Source: Oscillospiraceae bacterium (GTDB taxonomy: Bacteria > Bacillota > Clostridia > Oscillospirales > Ruminococcaceae). From it: 5,857 nt of DNA. The notes beneath the pieces were generated by a model that was not told the DNA's origin, ran no database searches, and was given only the letters and a program-made list of their open reading frames with translations. The DNA is taken from the NCBI GenBank assembly GCA_031281115.1, contig JAITFV010000332.1, positions 1-5,857 of the forward strand. The letters are read 5' to 3'. Every line of letters begins with the position of its first letter. Position 1 is the stretch's first letter. Positions 1 to 5,783 of the stretch are shown piece after piece. The position numbers were made by a program, and so were the translations under genes.

Positions 1-502
1 CTACCACCGGATAGCCTAAACTCTTCGCGGTTTCAAGCGCATCTTCCAAATTTTCAACAACCTTTGAAGGTATGCAGGGTTCACCGATTGCCTCCATTGT
101 CTGCTTAAAAATGTTTCTATCCTCGGCTTTATCGATGGTTTCAACGTTCGCGCCGAGCAGCTTTACATTGTGCTTGTCAAGAAAACCTTCTTTCGCGAGC
201 TGCATTGAAAGCGTCAGCCCTGTCTGACCGCCGAGCGTTGAAAGCAGGCTGTCGGGTTTTTCGATTTTGATGATTCTTTTGACACAGTCGAGCGTCAGCG
301 GCTCTATATAAATTATGTCTGCCATATTTTTGTCTGTCATTATTGTCGCGGGGTTGGAATTCACCAGCACAACCTCCAAGCCCTCTGCTTTTAATGCCCG
401 GCAAGCTTGTGTTCCCGCGTAGTCGAATTCGGCGGCTTGTCCAATTACAATAGGACCGGAGCCGATGACTAAGACTTTTTTGATGTCTTTACGAAGTGGC
501 AT
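1..502 (-). CDS. carB: Carbamoyl-phosphate synthase large subunit, N-terminal part (runs off the left edge)
   Basis: The large subunit uses two ATP to build carbamoyl phosphate from bicarbonate and ammonia in the cytoplasm, the first step of pyrimidine synthesis and also needed for arginine. Only 167 codons are visible of a protein usually near 1,070 residues, so both ATP-grasp active sites and the allosteric domain lie outside. The visible part is unmistakable: the nucleotide-fold start [20 protein letters not shown], then [29 protein letters not shown] and KAEDR, all as in ordinary CarB. The start ATG at 500-502 opens with MPLRKDIKK, the usual beginning of this family. A GGAAG-type ribosome site lies about 12 bases upstream (513-520). 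It starts 45 bases after the 263-residue gene and about 1.4 kb after carA, so the normal carA-carB adjacency is broken. It is presumably read from the pyrC promoter. Confidence 0.97.
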   Translation of the reverse strand, partial: MPLRKDIKKVLVIGSGPIVIGQAAEFDYAGTQACRALKAEGLEVVLVNSNPATIMTDKNMADIIYIEPLTLDCVKRIIKIEKPDSLLSTLGGQTGLTLSMQLAKEGFLDKHNVKLLGANVETIDKAEDRNIFKQTMEAIGEPCIPSKVVENLEDALETAKSLGYPVV

Positions 503-547
503 GTTGCTCTATCTTCCTTTCTTTTTTATCTTTTTTCTTGAGATTAG

Positions 548-1339
548 TTATTTCCATACCAAAGTATCTGGCAAAACGCCCCTCTTTGTGTTTATATGCA
601 GTTCACCGTCTGCACCCTCTTCGGCTTCAAATTCAAATATTTTATAACCTAAACCTAAATATATATTGTTATACCTTCTTTTAATGGATATTTGCTTAGA
701 TTCGCCATCATATACGAATGTATCGTATACATCATTAAGATTTATACTAAGTGGTTTTTTTGCATTGAATTTATTTGAATCACGAAAAATTGTTAAAGTA
801 GCGGGTGGGTCTAAATCGCGATTGTTTTCAGCTTTTATTAAAGCCTTGTAAGACTGCACAGTTTTAAAATCTTTATTTTCGGTTTGTGTTTTCAAGTATT
901 TTATATATTCTTCTGAGCCCTCTTTAGGCTTTATAGCGTCTATAGCTCCGCCAAACGCTAAAATGAGACCGAAAGACCATCTATTGTCATGTATTCTTCC
1001 TGTTACTAAGGAATTAATAACAGAAATAAACCACATTATATTCAACACGGCGACCCCAAGAAAAAGTATCATGAATACTATCAAATAATTCATTCCCTCA
1101 GTAACAAAGTCCGTAGCTATCATAATAATACCTATAACTACAGGAGTTAAAGAAATAAGACTGATTATTAGTGAACTTAGCCATTCCTTGCCAAGTACGC
1201 ATTTATTACAGAAAAAATCCTGACGATGTTCATAAGTGTTGCTATCGGGGTTCTCTTTAGCCGCTAAATCTTTTAATTCTGCTGAATAGCACTCGTATTG
1301 TGTTATTGTTTCCCTACCGCATTTAATACAATTTCCCAT
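548..1339 (-). CDS. Uncharacterised zinc-ribbon, two-helix membrane protein
   Basis: I do not recognise this 263-residue protein. It begins with a CxxCG knuckle (C4, C7) followed by a second CxxC (C44, C47), a likely zinc ribbon with a roughly 36-residue loop and an extra C17. Two hydrophobic helices follow at about 54-76 and 84-110, with a weaker hydrophobic stretch at 121-134. The rest (about 135-263) is charged and soluble, with beta-rich character near the end. The ribosome site is excellent: AGGAGGG at 1347-1353, 7 bases before the ATG. The gene is plainly more AT-rich than the pyr genes (17 GC in bases 661-720 by hand count, against 35 in bases 3361-3420 of pyrF), which suggests acquisition from elsewhere. 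It sits between the DUF559 repeats and carB, 45 bases upstream of carB, in the operon direction. It could be a passenger of the inserted block rather than a pyrimidine gene. The reading frame is well supported; the function is unknown. Confidence 0.8.
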   Translation of the reverse strand: MGNCIKCGRETITQYECYSAELKDLAAKENPDSNTYEHRQDFFCNKCVLGKEWLSSLIISLISLTPVVIGIIMIATDFVTEGMNYLIVFMILFLGVAVLNIMWFISVINSLVTGRIHDNRWSFGLILAFGGAIDAIKPKEGSEEYIKYLKTQTENKDFKTVQSYKALIKAENNRDLDPPATLTIFRDSNKFNAKKPLSINLNDVYDTFVYDGESKQISIKRRYNNIYLGLGYKIFEFEAEEGADGELHINTKRGVLPDTLVWK

Positions 1340-1346
1340 TTTAATA

Positions 1347-1353
1347 CCCTCCT
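1347..1353 (-). promoter_or_regulatory. Strong ribosome binding site of the 263-residue gene
   Basis: On the minus strand this reads AGGAGGG, 7 bases ahead of the ATG at 1337-1339. It is the best Shine-Dalgarno match in the window apart from pyrC and fixes the start of the gene. Confidence 0.75.
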
Positions 1354-1382
1354 ATTTTATAAGTTTCAAAAACCTTTCTACC

Positions 1383-1502
1383 AACCACCCCGTCAACCAG
1401 TCTACGGACTGGTTGCCACCCCTCCAAGGAGGGGAATTTTCTCTTAATTTCGCAGTTCCTCATTCCCCTCCTTGGAGGGGTGCCCGAAGGGCGGGGTGGT
1501 TT
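1383..1502. repeat. Inverted pair of DUF559-associated palindromic repeat units
   Basis: Two units of one repeat face each other. Unit A (1383-1437) reads AACCACCCCG, then a 9-bp hairpin with a TACG loop (stem 1394-1402 with 1407-1415), then the palindrome CCCCTCCAAGGAGGGG and AAT. Unit B (1462-1502), read on the minus strand, has the same AACCACCCCG head and the same tail, but the middle hairpin is the shorter GCCC-TTC-GGGC. The tails match over 21 bases (1417-1437 against 1462-1482) across a 24-base spacer. The constant parts are thus shared while the central hairpin differs in sequence but keeps its fold. The pair lies directly downstream of the DUF559 gene. No long U-run follows, so it does not look like a normal terminator, though RNA could fold into a long stem here. 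Confidence 0.9.
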
Positions 1503-1504
1503 CC

Positions 1505-1538
1505 TCCGCAGAGCGGCATTTAAAGGGCGGGGTGGTTT
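1505..1538 (-). repeat. Partial third repeat unit overlapping the end of the DUF559 gene
   Basis: On the minus strand the repeat head AAACCACCCCGCCCTT appears again, followed by a small CCGC-TCT-GCGG hairpin (1506-1516), and then runs straight into the head of unit B. It therefore looks like a tandem head-plus-hairpin without the CCCCTCC palindrome. The head lies inside the DUF559 reading frame and encodes its last residues (NHPAL) before the TAA at 1520-1522. Confidence 0.75.
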
Positions 1539-1891
1539 AATAACATCTCCATAACATCGCGTAAATTATAAAGCACATCGTATGCTTTTATACGGATTAC
1601 TGTCAGTCCCAAACTCGTCATAAAGCTGTTTCTGTCGCCATCATATATTTCTTTTCCGTCATGAGATTTACCGTCAACTTCAATCACAACCGCACAGTCA
1701 ACACAATAAAAATCAACGATGTAATCGCCTATAATTTTTTGGCGGTCAAAATCGTAACCTTTGAATTTTTTCTTGTGAAATTGTTTCCACATTATAACTT
1801 CGCATAGATTCCCTGCCTTGCGCAACTCTCTCGCTCTTTCACGTAACTTAGGGTTAAAAGGTAACGAAGAATAGTTTTCTTTATTCCGCAT
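1520..1891 (-). CDS. DUF559 / Vsr-like endonuclease domain protein
   Basis: This 123-residue protein is a compact DUF559-family member, a PD-(D/E)xK-type fold related to the very-short-patch repair nuclease Vsr. The family layout is clear: an N-terminal helix with ARELRK (20-25), W35 and a basic stretch, F48-R50-Q51, then IxxDYIVDFYC with D60, the strand VIEVDG with E71 and D73, H77, the YDxDR motif (D84, D86, R87) and the closing VIRI strand (98-101). D60, E71 and D73 are the likely metal and catalytic residues, so the enzyme looks intact. The ATG at 1889-1891 has GAAGG 9 bases upstream. The DNA target is unknown; such proteins are usually annotated only as endonuclease-domain proteins. It lies 45 bases after carA, with repeat palindromes on both sides, and its final codons are made of repeat sequence. 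That points to a small mobile or domesticated element rather than a pyrimidine gene. Confidence 0.92.
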   Translation of the reverse strand: MRNKENYSSLPFNPKLRERARELRKAGNLCEVIMWKQFHKKKFKGYDFDRQKIIGDYIVDFYCVDCAVVIEVDGKSHDGKEIYDGDRNSFMTSLGLTVIRIKAYDVLYNLRDVMEMLLNHPAL

Positions 1892-1909
1892 ACTTATAAA
1901 CCTTCATTT

Positions 1910-1930
1910 TTCCCCTCCTCGGAGGGAAAT
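1910..1930. repeat. Repeat palindrome between carA and the DUF559 gene
   Basis: The core CCCTCC-TC-GGAGGG (1913-1926) resembles the tail palindrome of the units at 1383-1502, flanked by TTC and AAAT much as in those units, but it lacks the AACCACCCCG head and the variable hairpin. It starts about 8 bases beyond the carA stop and may mark the other border of the DUF559 element. No U-run follows on either strand, so it is not an obvious terminator. Confidence 0.65.
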
Positions 1931-1936
1931 AATTCC

Positions 1937-2983
1937 CTACTTCCCCATCAACCCCAAAAACCTCTCCGCCAAATACACTGTCGCGTTCACCCCGCTCATG
2001 TCGCTCGGCACAAACTGCACTGACAGCGCGGGAATGTTACTGTAGCGAATTGCCTCGCAGGTGCGGTCGTTTGCATTTACGTGCGTAATTACACCCTCGG
2101 CAACCGGTAAGTCCGATACAAAATACCCATGATTCTGCGCGGTAATGTAAGTTCTGCCGGATTCAAGGTCGATGACGGGGATATTCGCGCCGCGGTGTCC
2201 GTGTAAGTGCTTTGCCGTTTTTCCGCCGCTTGCGAGGGCTAAAAGCTGATGTCCGAGACCTATTCCGAAGAGCGGAATTTTCGCGGCTGCTAAAGCCTTC
2301 ACAGCTTCGATTTCTTCGATACATTCGGCGGGATTTCCCGCACCATCGGACAGCACAACACCGTCAAAATCTGCGGGATTTACAGTTTCGGAAAAAGGAA
2401 TCACAGTAACGCTGCAATTTAGTTTGCCAAACAGACTAATTATACTTTTTCTGTGTCCGTAGTCTATTAGAGCGATATTATATTTAGCATTTTCTATTTT
2501 GTGAGTAACGGCTTCCGTGCCGCTGATTAAAGTAATTTCGGGTGTAAATGACTTTAGGTCGCTTATATCTGCGTTTTCTGTAGTTGAAATTATTCCGTTC
2601 ATGGTGCCTTTTTTGCGGAGAATCCGTGTAAGCTTGCGGGTGTCAATCCCATAAAGCCCGACTATTCCACGCTCTTTCATAAACTCGTTAATTGTCTCCT
2701 CACAGCGGAAATTAGAAGCAATAACGCTCTGCTCACGAACGATTAAACCCGCCGCGCCGCCGTAGTCCGATAAATTATCTTCGCTGTTCGCGCCCGGGCA
2801 ACCTGCAATCGGAAAGGTTGACACAACGATTTGCCCACTGTAGTTCGGGTCTGTAAGCGTTTCCTGAAAGCCGGTCATTGAAGTCGTGAAAACGACTTCA
2901 CCAGTAATGCCGCCCTCCGCGCCGAAACTTTCCCCCTCAAATACCGTGCCGTCCTCTAATGTCAGCCACGCTCTTTTGTTCAT
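1937..2983 (-). CDS. carA: Carbamoyl-phosphate synthase small subunit lacking the glutaminase triad
   Basis: CarA normally splits glutamine and passes ammonia through a tunnel to CarB. At 348 residues the length is slightly short of usual (about 350-380) and the frame is intact. The N-terminal domain keeps MTGFQE (36-41), DPNYSGQI (45-52) and GIDTRKLTR (112-120). The class I amidotransferase domain begins near residue 168 and keeps GHRGAN (262-267) and QNHG (283-286). The catalytic residues are gone: the elbow FGICLGHQ reads FGIGLGHQ, with Gly242 for the nucleophile Cys (codon 2258-2260, GGT); QFHPE reads QFVPS, with Val325 for His (2009-2011) and Ser327 for Glu (2003-2005). The glycine loop usually written SNGPGDP is SDGAGNP (212-218), and GN.G.N in the N-terminal domain is GCPGAN (61-66). 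Glutaminase activity is therefore not expected; a structural role supporting ammonia-driven synthesis is inferred. AAAGGA lies 12 bases before the ATG. The gene follows pyrF across a hairpin array. Confidence 0.95.
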   Translation of the reverse strand: MNKRAWLTLEDGTVFEGESFGAEGGITGEVVFTTSMTGFQETLTDPNYSGQIVVSTFPIAGCPGANSEDNLSDYGGAAGLIVREQSVIASNFRCEETINEFMKERGIVGLYGIDTRKLTRILRKKGTMNGIISTTENADISDLKSFTPEITLISGTEAVTHKIENAKYNIALIDYGHRKSIISLFGKLNCSVTVIPFSETVNPADFDGVVLSDGAGNPAECIEEIEAVKALAAAKIPLFGIGLGHQLLALASGGKTAKHLHGHRGANIPVIDLESGRTYITAQNHGYFVSDLPVAEGVITHVNANDRTCEAIRYSNIPALSVQFVPSDMSGVNATVYLAERFLGLMGK

Positions 2984-3004
2984 ATTTTTATTGAGTCCTT
3001 TCTT

Positions 3005-3110
3005 GTATAGTTAGTTAAATTTAGATTGGAATGAATCCAATCTAAATTTTCGCCCGCTACGCGGCGAGTTGCGGTTTCACCGCAACCATAGTCGTTTAAA
3101 ACGACTATAC
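3005..3110. repeat. Array of four hairpins bounded by short inverted repeats (pyrF-carA spacer)
   Basis: Nearly the whole spacer is palindromic. From left to right: a 14-bp perfect stem (3017-3030 with 3036-3049, loop ATGAA); a GC-rich imperfect stem (CGCC at 3051-3054 with GGCG at 3063-3066, continued inward past a bulged C); an 8-bp stem GTTGCGGT/ACCGCAAC (3068-3075 with 3079-3086, loop TTC); and a 10-bp stem centred on 3098 (3088-3108). The edges carry GTATAGT (3005-3011) and ACTATAC (3104-3110), a 7-bp inverted pair. No clear target duplication and no U-run are seen, so this resembles a REP- or MITE-like intergenic element rather than a simple terminator. In the transcript it would separate the pyrF and carA messages by strong structure and could adjust their relative stability. 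The carA ribosome site lies just outside it (2996-3001). Confidence 0.85.
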
Positions 3111-3118
3111 TTTCGCTC

Positions 3119-4048
3119 TTATAGTCTTATCTCGCCTGTTATGTTTATTAATTCATTTTTCATTCTCAAAACCTCGCGCAGTGCCGCATCCGCATAATCC
3201 CGCTCATCGCACTTTTCCTTTTGCCAAGCGCACATAACCGCCCGCGAGCTGTTCACAATTCCGCCGAGCCCCCGCGAATCGAACGCGGATTTTAAATCAT
3301 CAGCTTTGCCGCCCTGCGCTCCGTAACCCGGAATCAAGAAGAACGTATTCGGGAGTTTTGCGCGCATTTCAGCGATTTGCTCGGGGTAAGTTGCACCGAC
3401 AACAGCCCCCACACCGGAATAACCGTATTTTTTTGCACTTTCCCTGCCCCATTCTTCACACATGCGCCCCATAACTTCATATACCGGAACGCCGTCAACG
3501 AGCCGGTCTTGCAATTCCCCCGAAGACGGATTTGATGTTTTCACAAGCACGAAAATGCCCTTGTCGTATTTTTTGCAAACGTCGATAAACGGCGTTATGC
3601 CATCGCTGCCGAGATAACCGTTGACCGTCAGCGCGTCTGCAGGAAACGGCGAGAACTCGCTTGAACCTACTTGAACTTTTCCAAGATAAGCCGCTGCGTA
3701 ACCCTCGGCTGTCGAACCTATATCGTTACGCTTGCCGTCAGCTATCACGAACATTCCGCGCTCTTTTGCATATTCAGCGGTTTTATGAAAAACCTTAACC
3801 CCTTCAACACCTATCATTTCATAAAAAGCAAGCTGCGGCTTTATCGCCGGCACGACTTCGTGAACTGCGTCGATTATGCCTTTGTTGAACTTCCAAAACG
3901 CACGTGCTGTGGCTTTGAGTGTTTCGCCGCGCTTGGCGAGTGCGCGGGTTTTTATGAAGTCGGGGATATACTCCGGCTTCGGGTCTAAGCCTACTACTGT
4001 CGGGTTTTGGGTTTCAACGATTTTTTCGATTAATCTGTCAAGGGACAT
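3119..4048 (-). CDS. pyrF: Orotidine-5'-phosphate decarboxylase, type 2
   Basis: PyrF removes the carboxyl group of OMP to give UMP, the last step of the pathway, in the cytoplasm. The 309-residue length fits the longer type-2 subfamily common in Clostridia, actinobacteria and others, not the roughly 240-residue type 1. Visible motifs are VVGLDPK (18-24, D22 for the ribose), AIKPQLAFYE (68-77, with K70), the catalytic ADGKRNDIGST (103-113, K106 and D104/D109), TVNGYLGSDG (141-150), VKTSNPSSGE (169-178), the phosphate loop IPGYGAQGG (239-247) and NSSRA with R269. All key residues are present, so the enzyme looks active. AAGGAG lies 7 bases before the ATG at 4046-4048. It starts 79 bases after pyrC, with no promoter or terminator recognised between them, so the two are probably co-transcribed. 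Confidence 0.97.
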   Translation of the reverse strand: MSLDRLIEKIVETQNPTVVGLDPKPEYIPDFIKTRALAKRGETLKATARAFWKFNKGIIDAVHEVVPAIKPQLAFYEMIGVEGVKVFHKTAEYAKERGMFVIADGKRNDIGSTAEGYAAAYLGKVQVGSSEFSPFPADALTVNGYLGSDGITPFIDVCKKYDKGIFVLVKTSNPSSGELQDRLVDGVPVYEVMGRMCEEWGRESAKKYGYSGVGAVVGATYPEQIAEMRAKLPNTFFLIPGYGAQGGKADDLKSAFDSRGLGGIVNSSRAVMCAWQKEKCDERDYADAALREVLRMKNELINITGEIRL

Positions 4049-4127
4049 GATTTTTCTCCTTTATTTCATGTAATGTTAGATTTTATTTTCAAGCGGATAC
4101 CACACTTCCATGCGAGAATCGGGATTT

Positions 4128-5393
4128 TTACCCCCCATAAACAATCTCTCCGTCAACAATCGTATACTTAACCCTGCCTTTAAGTTTCATGTTTTTAAAG
4201 CAGGAATTCCGCGATTTTGATTTAAACTTGTCCGGCTCTACGTGCCACTCCTCATCGGGGTCAAACAGCGTGATATCGGCTGATTCGCCGACTGCGAGCT
4301 TTCCGCCGTCTATGCCGAGGATTTTGCGCGGGTTCACGCACATGAGCCGCACTATATCAAAAAGGTTGATTTTTCCCGTATGATACAGGAAAGTCAACGT
4401 CGCAGCGAGCGAGGTTTCAAGCCCGATTACGCCATTCGGTGCGGTGCGGAAATCAGCTTTTTCTTCCGGTGAATGGGGCGCGTGGTCGGTGATTATACAG
4501 TCGATGGTTTTATCTTGAATTGCTGCGATTATCGCATCTGCGTCTTTTTGCAAACGTAGCGGCGGGTTCATGCGGTAGTCGGCATCTCTCGTGCGCAGTG
4601 CTTCTTCGGTAAGTGCAAAATAATGCGGCGCTGTCTCGCAGGTAACATTTATATTTTCCGCTTTTGCGGCGCGTATTTTCGCGACCGCTTCCTTGGTTGA
4701 AACGTGCGCAATATGCACTTTTCCGTATAAGTCCCGCGCAAGGTCAATCTCACGCGAGGTAATTATGTTTTCGCTCACACGGTGAATCCCGCGTACGCCA
4801 AGCTCAATGCTGACAATTCCGGCGTTCATCGCACCTCCGCAGGCTATATCTAAATCTTCGCAGTGTGAAATTATTGCAAGCCCCAAATCATTAGCCGCAA
4901 TCATCGCTTCACCCATTAACTGCGCGCTTCTTACAGGTCTGCCGTCATCGGTTACAGCAACTGCACCGGCTTTCGCAAGCACAGCGAAATCGCAGAGTTC
5001 CTTGCCCTTCTGCCCTTTTGTAATAGCACATGAGGTGTATATTTTAACTTTGCAGTCTTTTGCTTTTTCTGCGATATATTTTATAGTTTCCGCGCTGTCA
5101 ATGACAGGCTCGGTGTTCGGCATACACAAAAAGCCCGTGACGCCGCCCGCCGCCGCCGCCTCGGCACAGGTGAGCAGGTCTTCTTTGTGGGTCTGTCCCG
5201 GGTCGCGGGCGTGAACGTGCATATCGAAAAGCCCGGGAATCGCCACTAATCCTTCGCAATCAATGGTTTTGCTGACCTCGGTTTCGATATTTTCCGATAT
5301 AGCAAGGATTTCTCCCGCATTAATTAGAATGTCTTGTTTTTTGTCTGTTATTGATATATAATCAACAACACGGGCGTTTTTAAACAATAACAT
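4128..5393 (-). CDS. pyrC: Dihydroorotase, class I
   Basis: This zinc amidohydrolase cyclises carbamoyl aspartate to dihydroorotate. The 421 residues match the usual length (about 425). The metal and catalytic residues are all there: HVH (H59, H61) in DMHVHARDPG, R63, N93 in MPNT, D149/D150 in VTDDGRPV (the aspartate that bridges metals in class I enzymes), H177 in ISHCED, H230 in IAHVST, and D303 in ITDHAPH. APHYF (255-259) and MNPPLR (275-280) line the substrate pocket in the family. The C-terminal strand after about 380 closes the beta-sandwich seen in amidohydrolases. The ATG at 5391-5393 is fixed by GAGGAG (5399-5404), 5 bases upstream. It is the first gene after the operon promoter, with a leader of about 29 bases. 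Nothing suggests damage. Confidence 0.97.
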   Translation of the reverse strand: MLLFKNARVVDYISITDKKQDILINAGEILAISENIETEVSKTIDCEGLVAIPGLFDMHVHARDPGQTHKEDLLTCAEAAAAGGVTGFLCMPNTEPVIDSAETIKYIAEKAKDCKVKIYTSCAITKGQKGKELCDFAVLAKAGAVAVTDDGRPVRSAQLMGEAMIAANDLGLAIISHCEDLDIACGGAMNAGIVSIELGVRGIHRVSENIITSREIDLARDLYGKVHIAHVSTKEAVAKIRAAKAENINVTCETAPHYFALTEEALRTRDADYRMNPPLRLQKDADAIIAAIQDKTIDCIITDHAPHSPEEKADFRTAPNGVIGLETSLAATLTFLYHTGKINLFDIVRLMCVNPRKILGIDGGKLAVGESADITLFDPDEEWHVEPDKFKSKSRNSCFKNMKLKGRVKYTIVDGEIVYGG

Positions 5394-5398
5394 TTTGA

Positions 5399-5404
5399 CT
5401 CCTC
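5399..5404 (-). promoter_or_regulatory. Ribosome binding site of pyrC
   Basis: GAGGAG on the minus strand, 5 bases before the ATG. It sits within a predicted leader of about 29 bases and supports this start. Confidence 0.8.
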
Positions 5405-5420
5405 GGCAATTTTACTCAAA

Positions 5421-5456
5421 TTAATTAATTATACCATAATTCGTAAATAATTGCAA
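5421..5456 (-). promoter_or_regulatory. Sigma-A promoter of the pyr operon
   Basis: On the minus strand: -35 TTGCAA (5451-5456), a 17-base spacer (5434-5450), and -10 TATAAT (5428-5433) preceded by TGG, giving an extended -10. Transcription should start near 5421-5422, where the sequence reads AATTTGAG. The leader before pyrC is then only about 29 bases, too short for the PyrR-bound attenuators of Bacillus-type pyr operons. A 12-bp palindrome AATTAATTAATT (5419-5430) covers the end of the -10 and the start site and could serve an operator, but low-complexity AT sequence makes this weak. Confidence 0.8.
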
Positions 5457-5516
5457 GAAATATTTTTTCTGGTTCAATATAATATAATTACGCAATAGTA
5501 TTTAATTTTTTATAAT

Positions 5517-5783
5517 CTACCACTGTGCTTCCCCATCACCACCGGAGCACTTTCTATGATAATCCTCCCCTCTTCCAAAAAATATAATGCGACCACACCA
5601 CAAGCACCTACTTGAACCAAATATTAATAATTTAACAGCTTGCCAAAACATTATAATAATAAGAAGAAATAGAGGAAACAATGGTGTAAACAATAGTATA
5701 ATTCCTATAGGAATTAAATAAAAATTAAGGGCTATATAAAAAAGTGCAAGCAATCGGGATATAATATTACAAATAATAAACAT
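5517..5783 (-). CDS. Small membrane protein with C-terminal zinc-finger-like motif
   Basis: I do not recognise this 88-residue protein. Residues 6-55 are almost wholly hydrophobic, enough for two membrane helices (about 7-24 and 26-50) with prolines at 25, 34 and 37. A short tail carries C60-x2-C63 and H76-x2-C79, spaced like a treble-clef or LIM-type zinc site, and ends GGDGEAQW. The ATG at 5781-5783 is supported by AAGGAG 9 bases upstream (5793-5798). The AT-rich 74 bases before it (5784-5857) hold no promoter I can resolve. It is read in the same direction as the pyr operon but ends 60 bases before the pyrC -35, so it is probably separate, although no terminator is visible. Unusual base use, like that of the 263-residue gene, and the same theme of a cysteine motif plus two helices are notable. 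Function unknown. Confidence 0.7.
   Translation of the reverse strand: MFIICNIISRLLALFYIALNFYLIPIGIILLFTPLFPLFLLIIIMFWQAVKLLIFGSSRCLWCGRIIFFGRGEDYHRKCSGGDGEAQW

Noticed and set aside
465..851. Plus-strand open frames across the carB start and the 263-residue gene
   Set aside because: They are antisense to well-supported genes, lack ribosome sites and show no recognisable protein features.
1359..1387. Promoter-like TTGGTA, 17 bases, TATAAA just ahead of the 263-residue gene
   Set aside because: The start point would fall inside the ribosome binding site, leaving almost no leader, and the -35 match is only 4 of 6.
1383..1502. Intrinsic terminator or CRISPR array
   Set aside because: The long inverted repeat is not followed by a proper U-run, and there are only a few units in opposite orientation with no regular spacers.
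3671..4073. Plus-strand frames inside pyrF
   Set aside because: Antisense to intact pyrF with all catalytic motifs; no independent evidence.
4076..4111. 11-codon minus-strand frame (MEVWYPLENKI) between pyrC and pyrF
   Set aside because: No ribosome site and too short; it probably arises by chance in the spacer.
4807..5214. A 135-codon plus-strand frame within pyrC
   Set aside because: It is the antisense shadow of a conserved dihydroorotase; the translation is low in motifs and has no supporting start signal.
5394..5516. PyrR attenuator or riboswitch before pyrC
   Set aside because: The predicted leader is only about 29 bases, and no stable alternative stems or terminator are present in the spacer.
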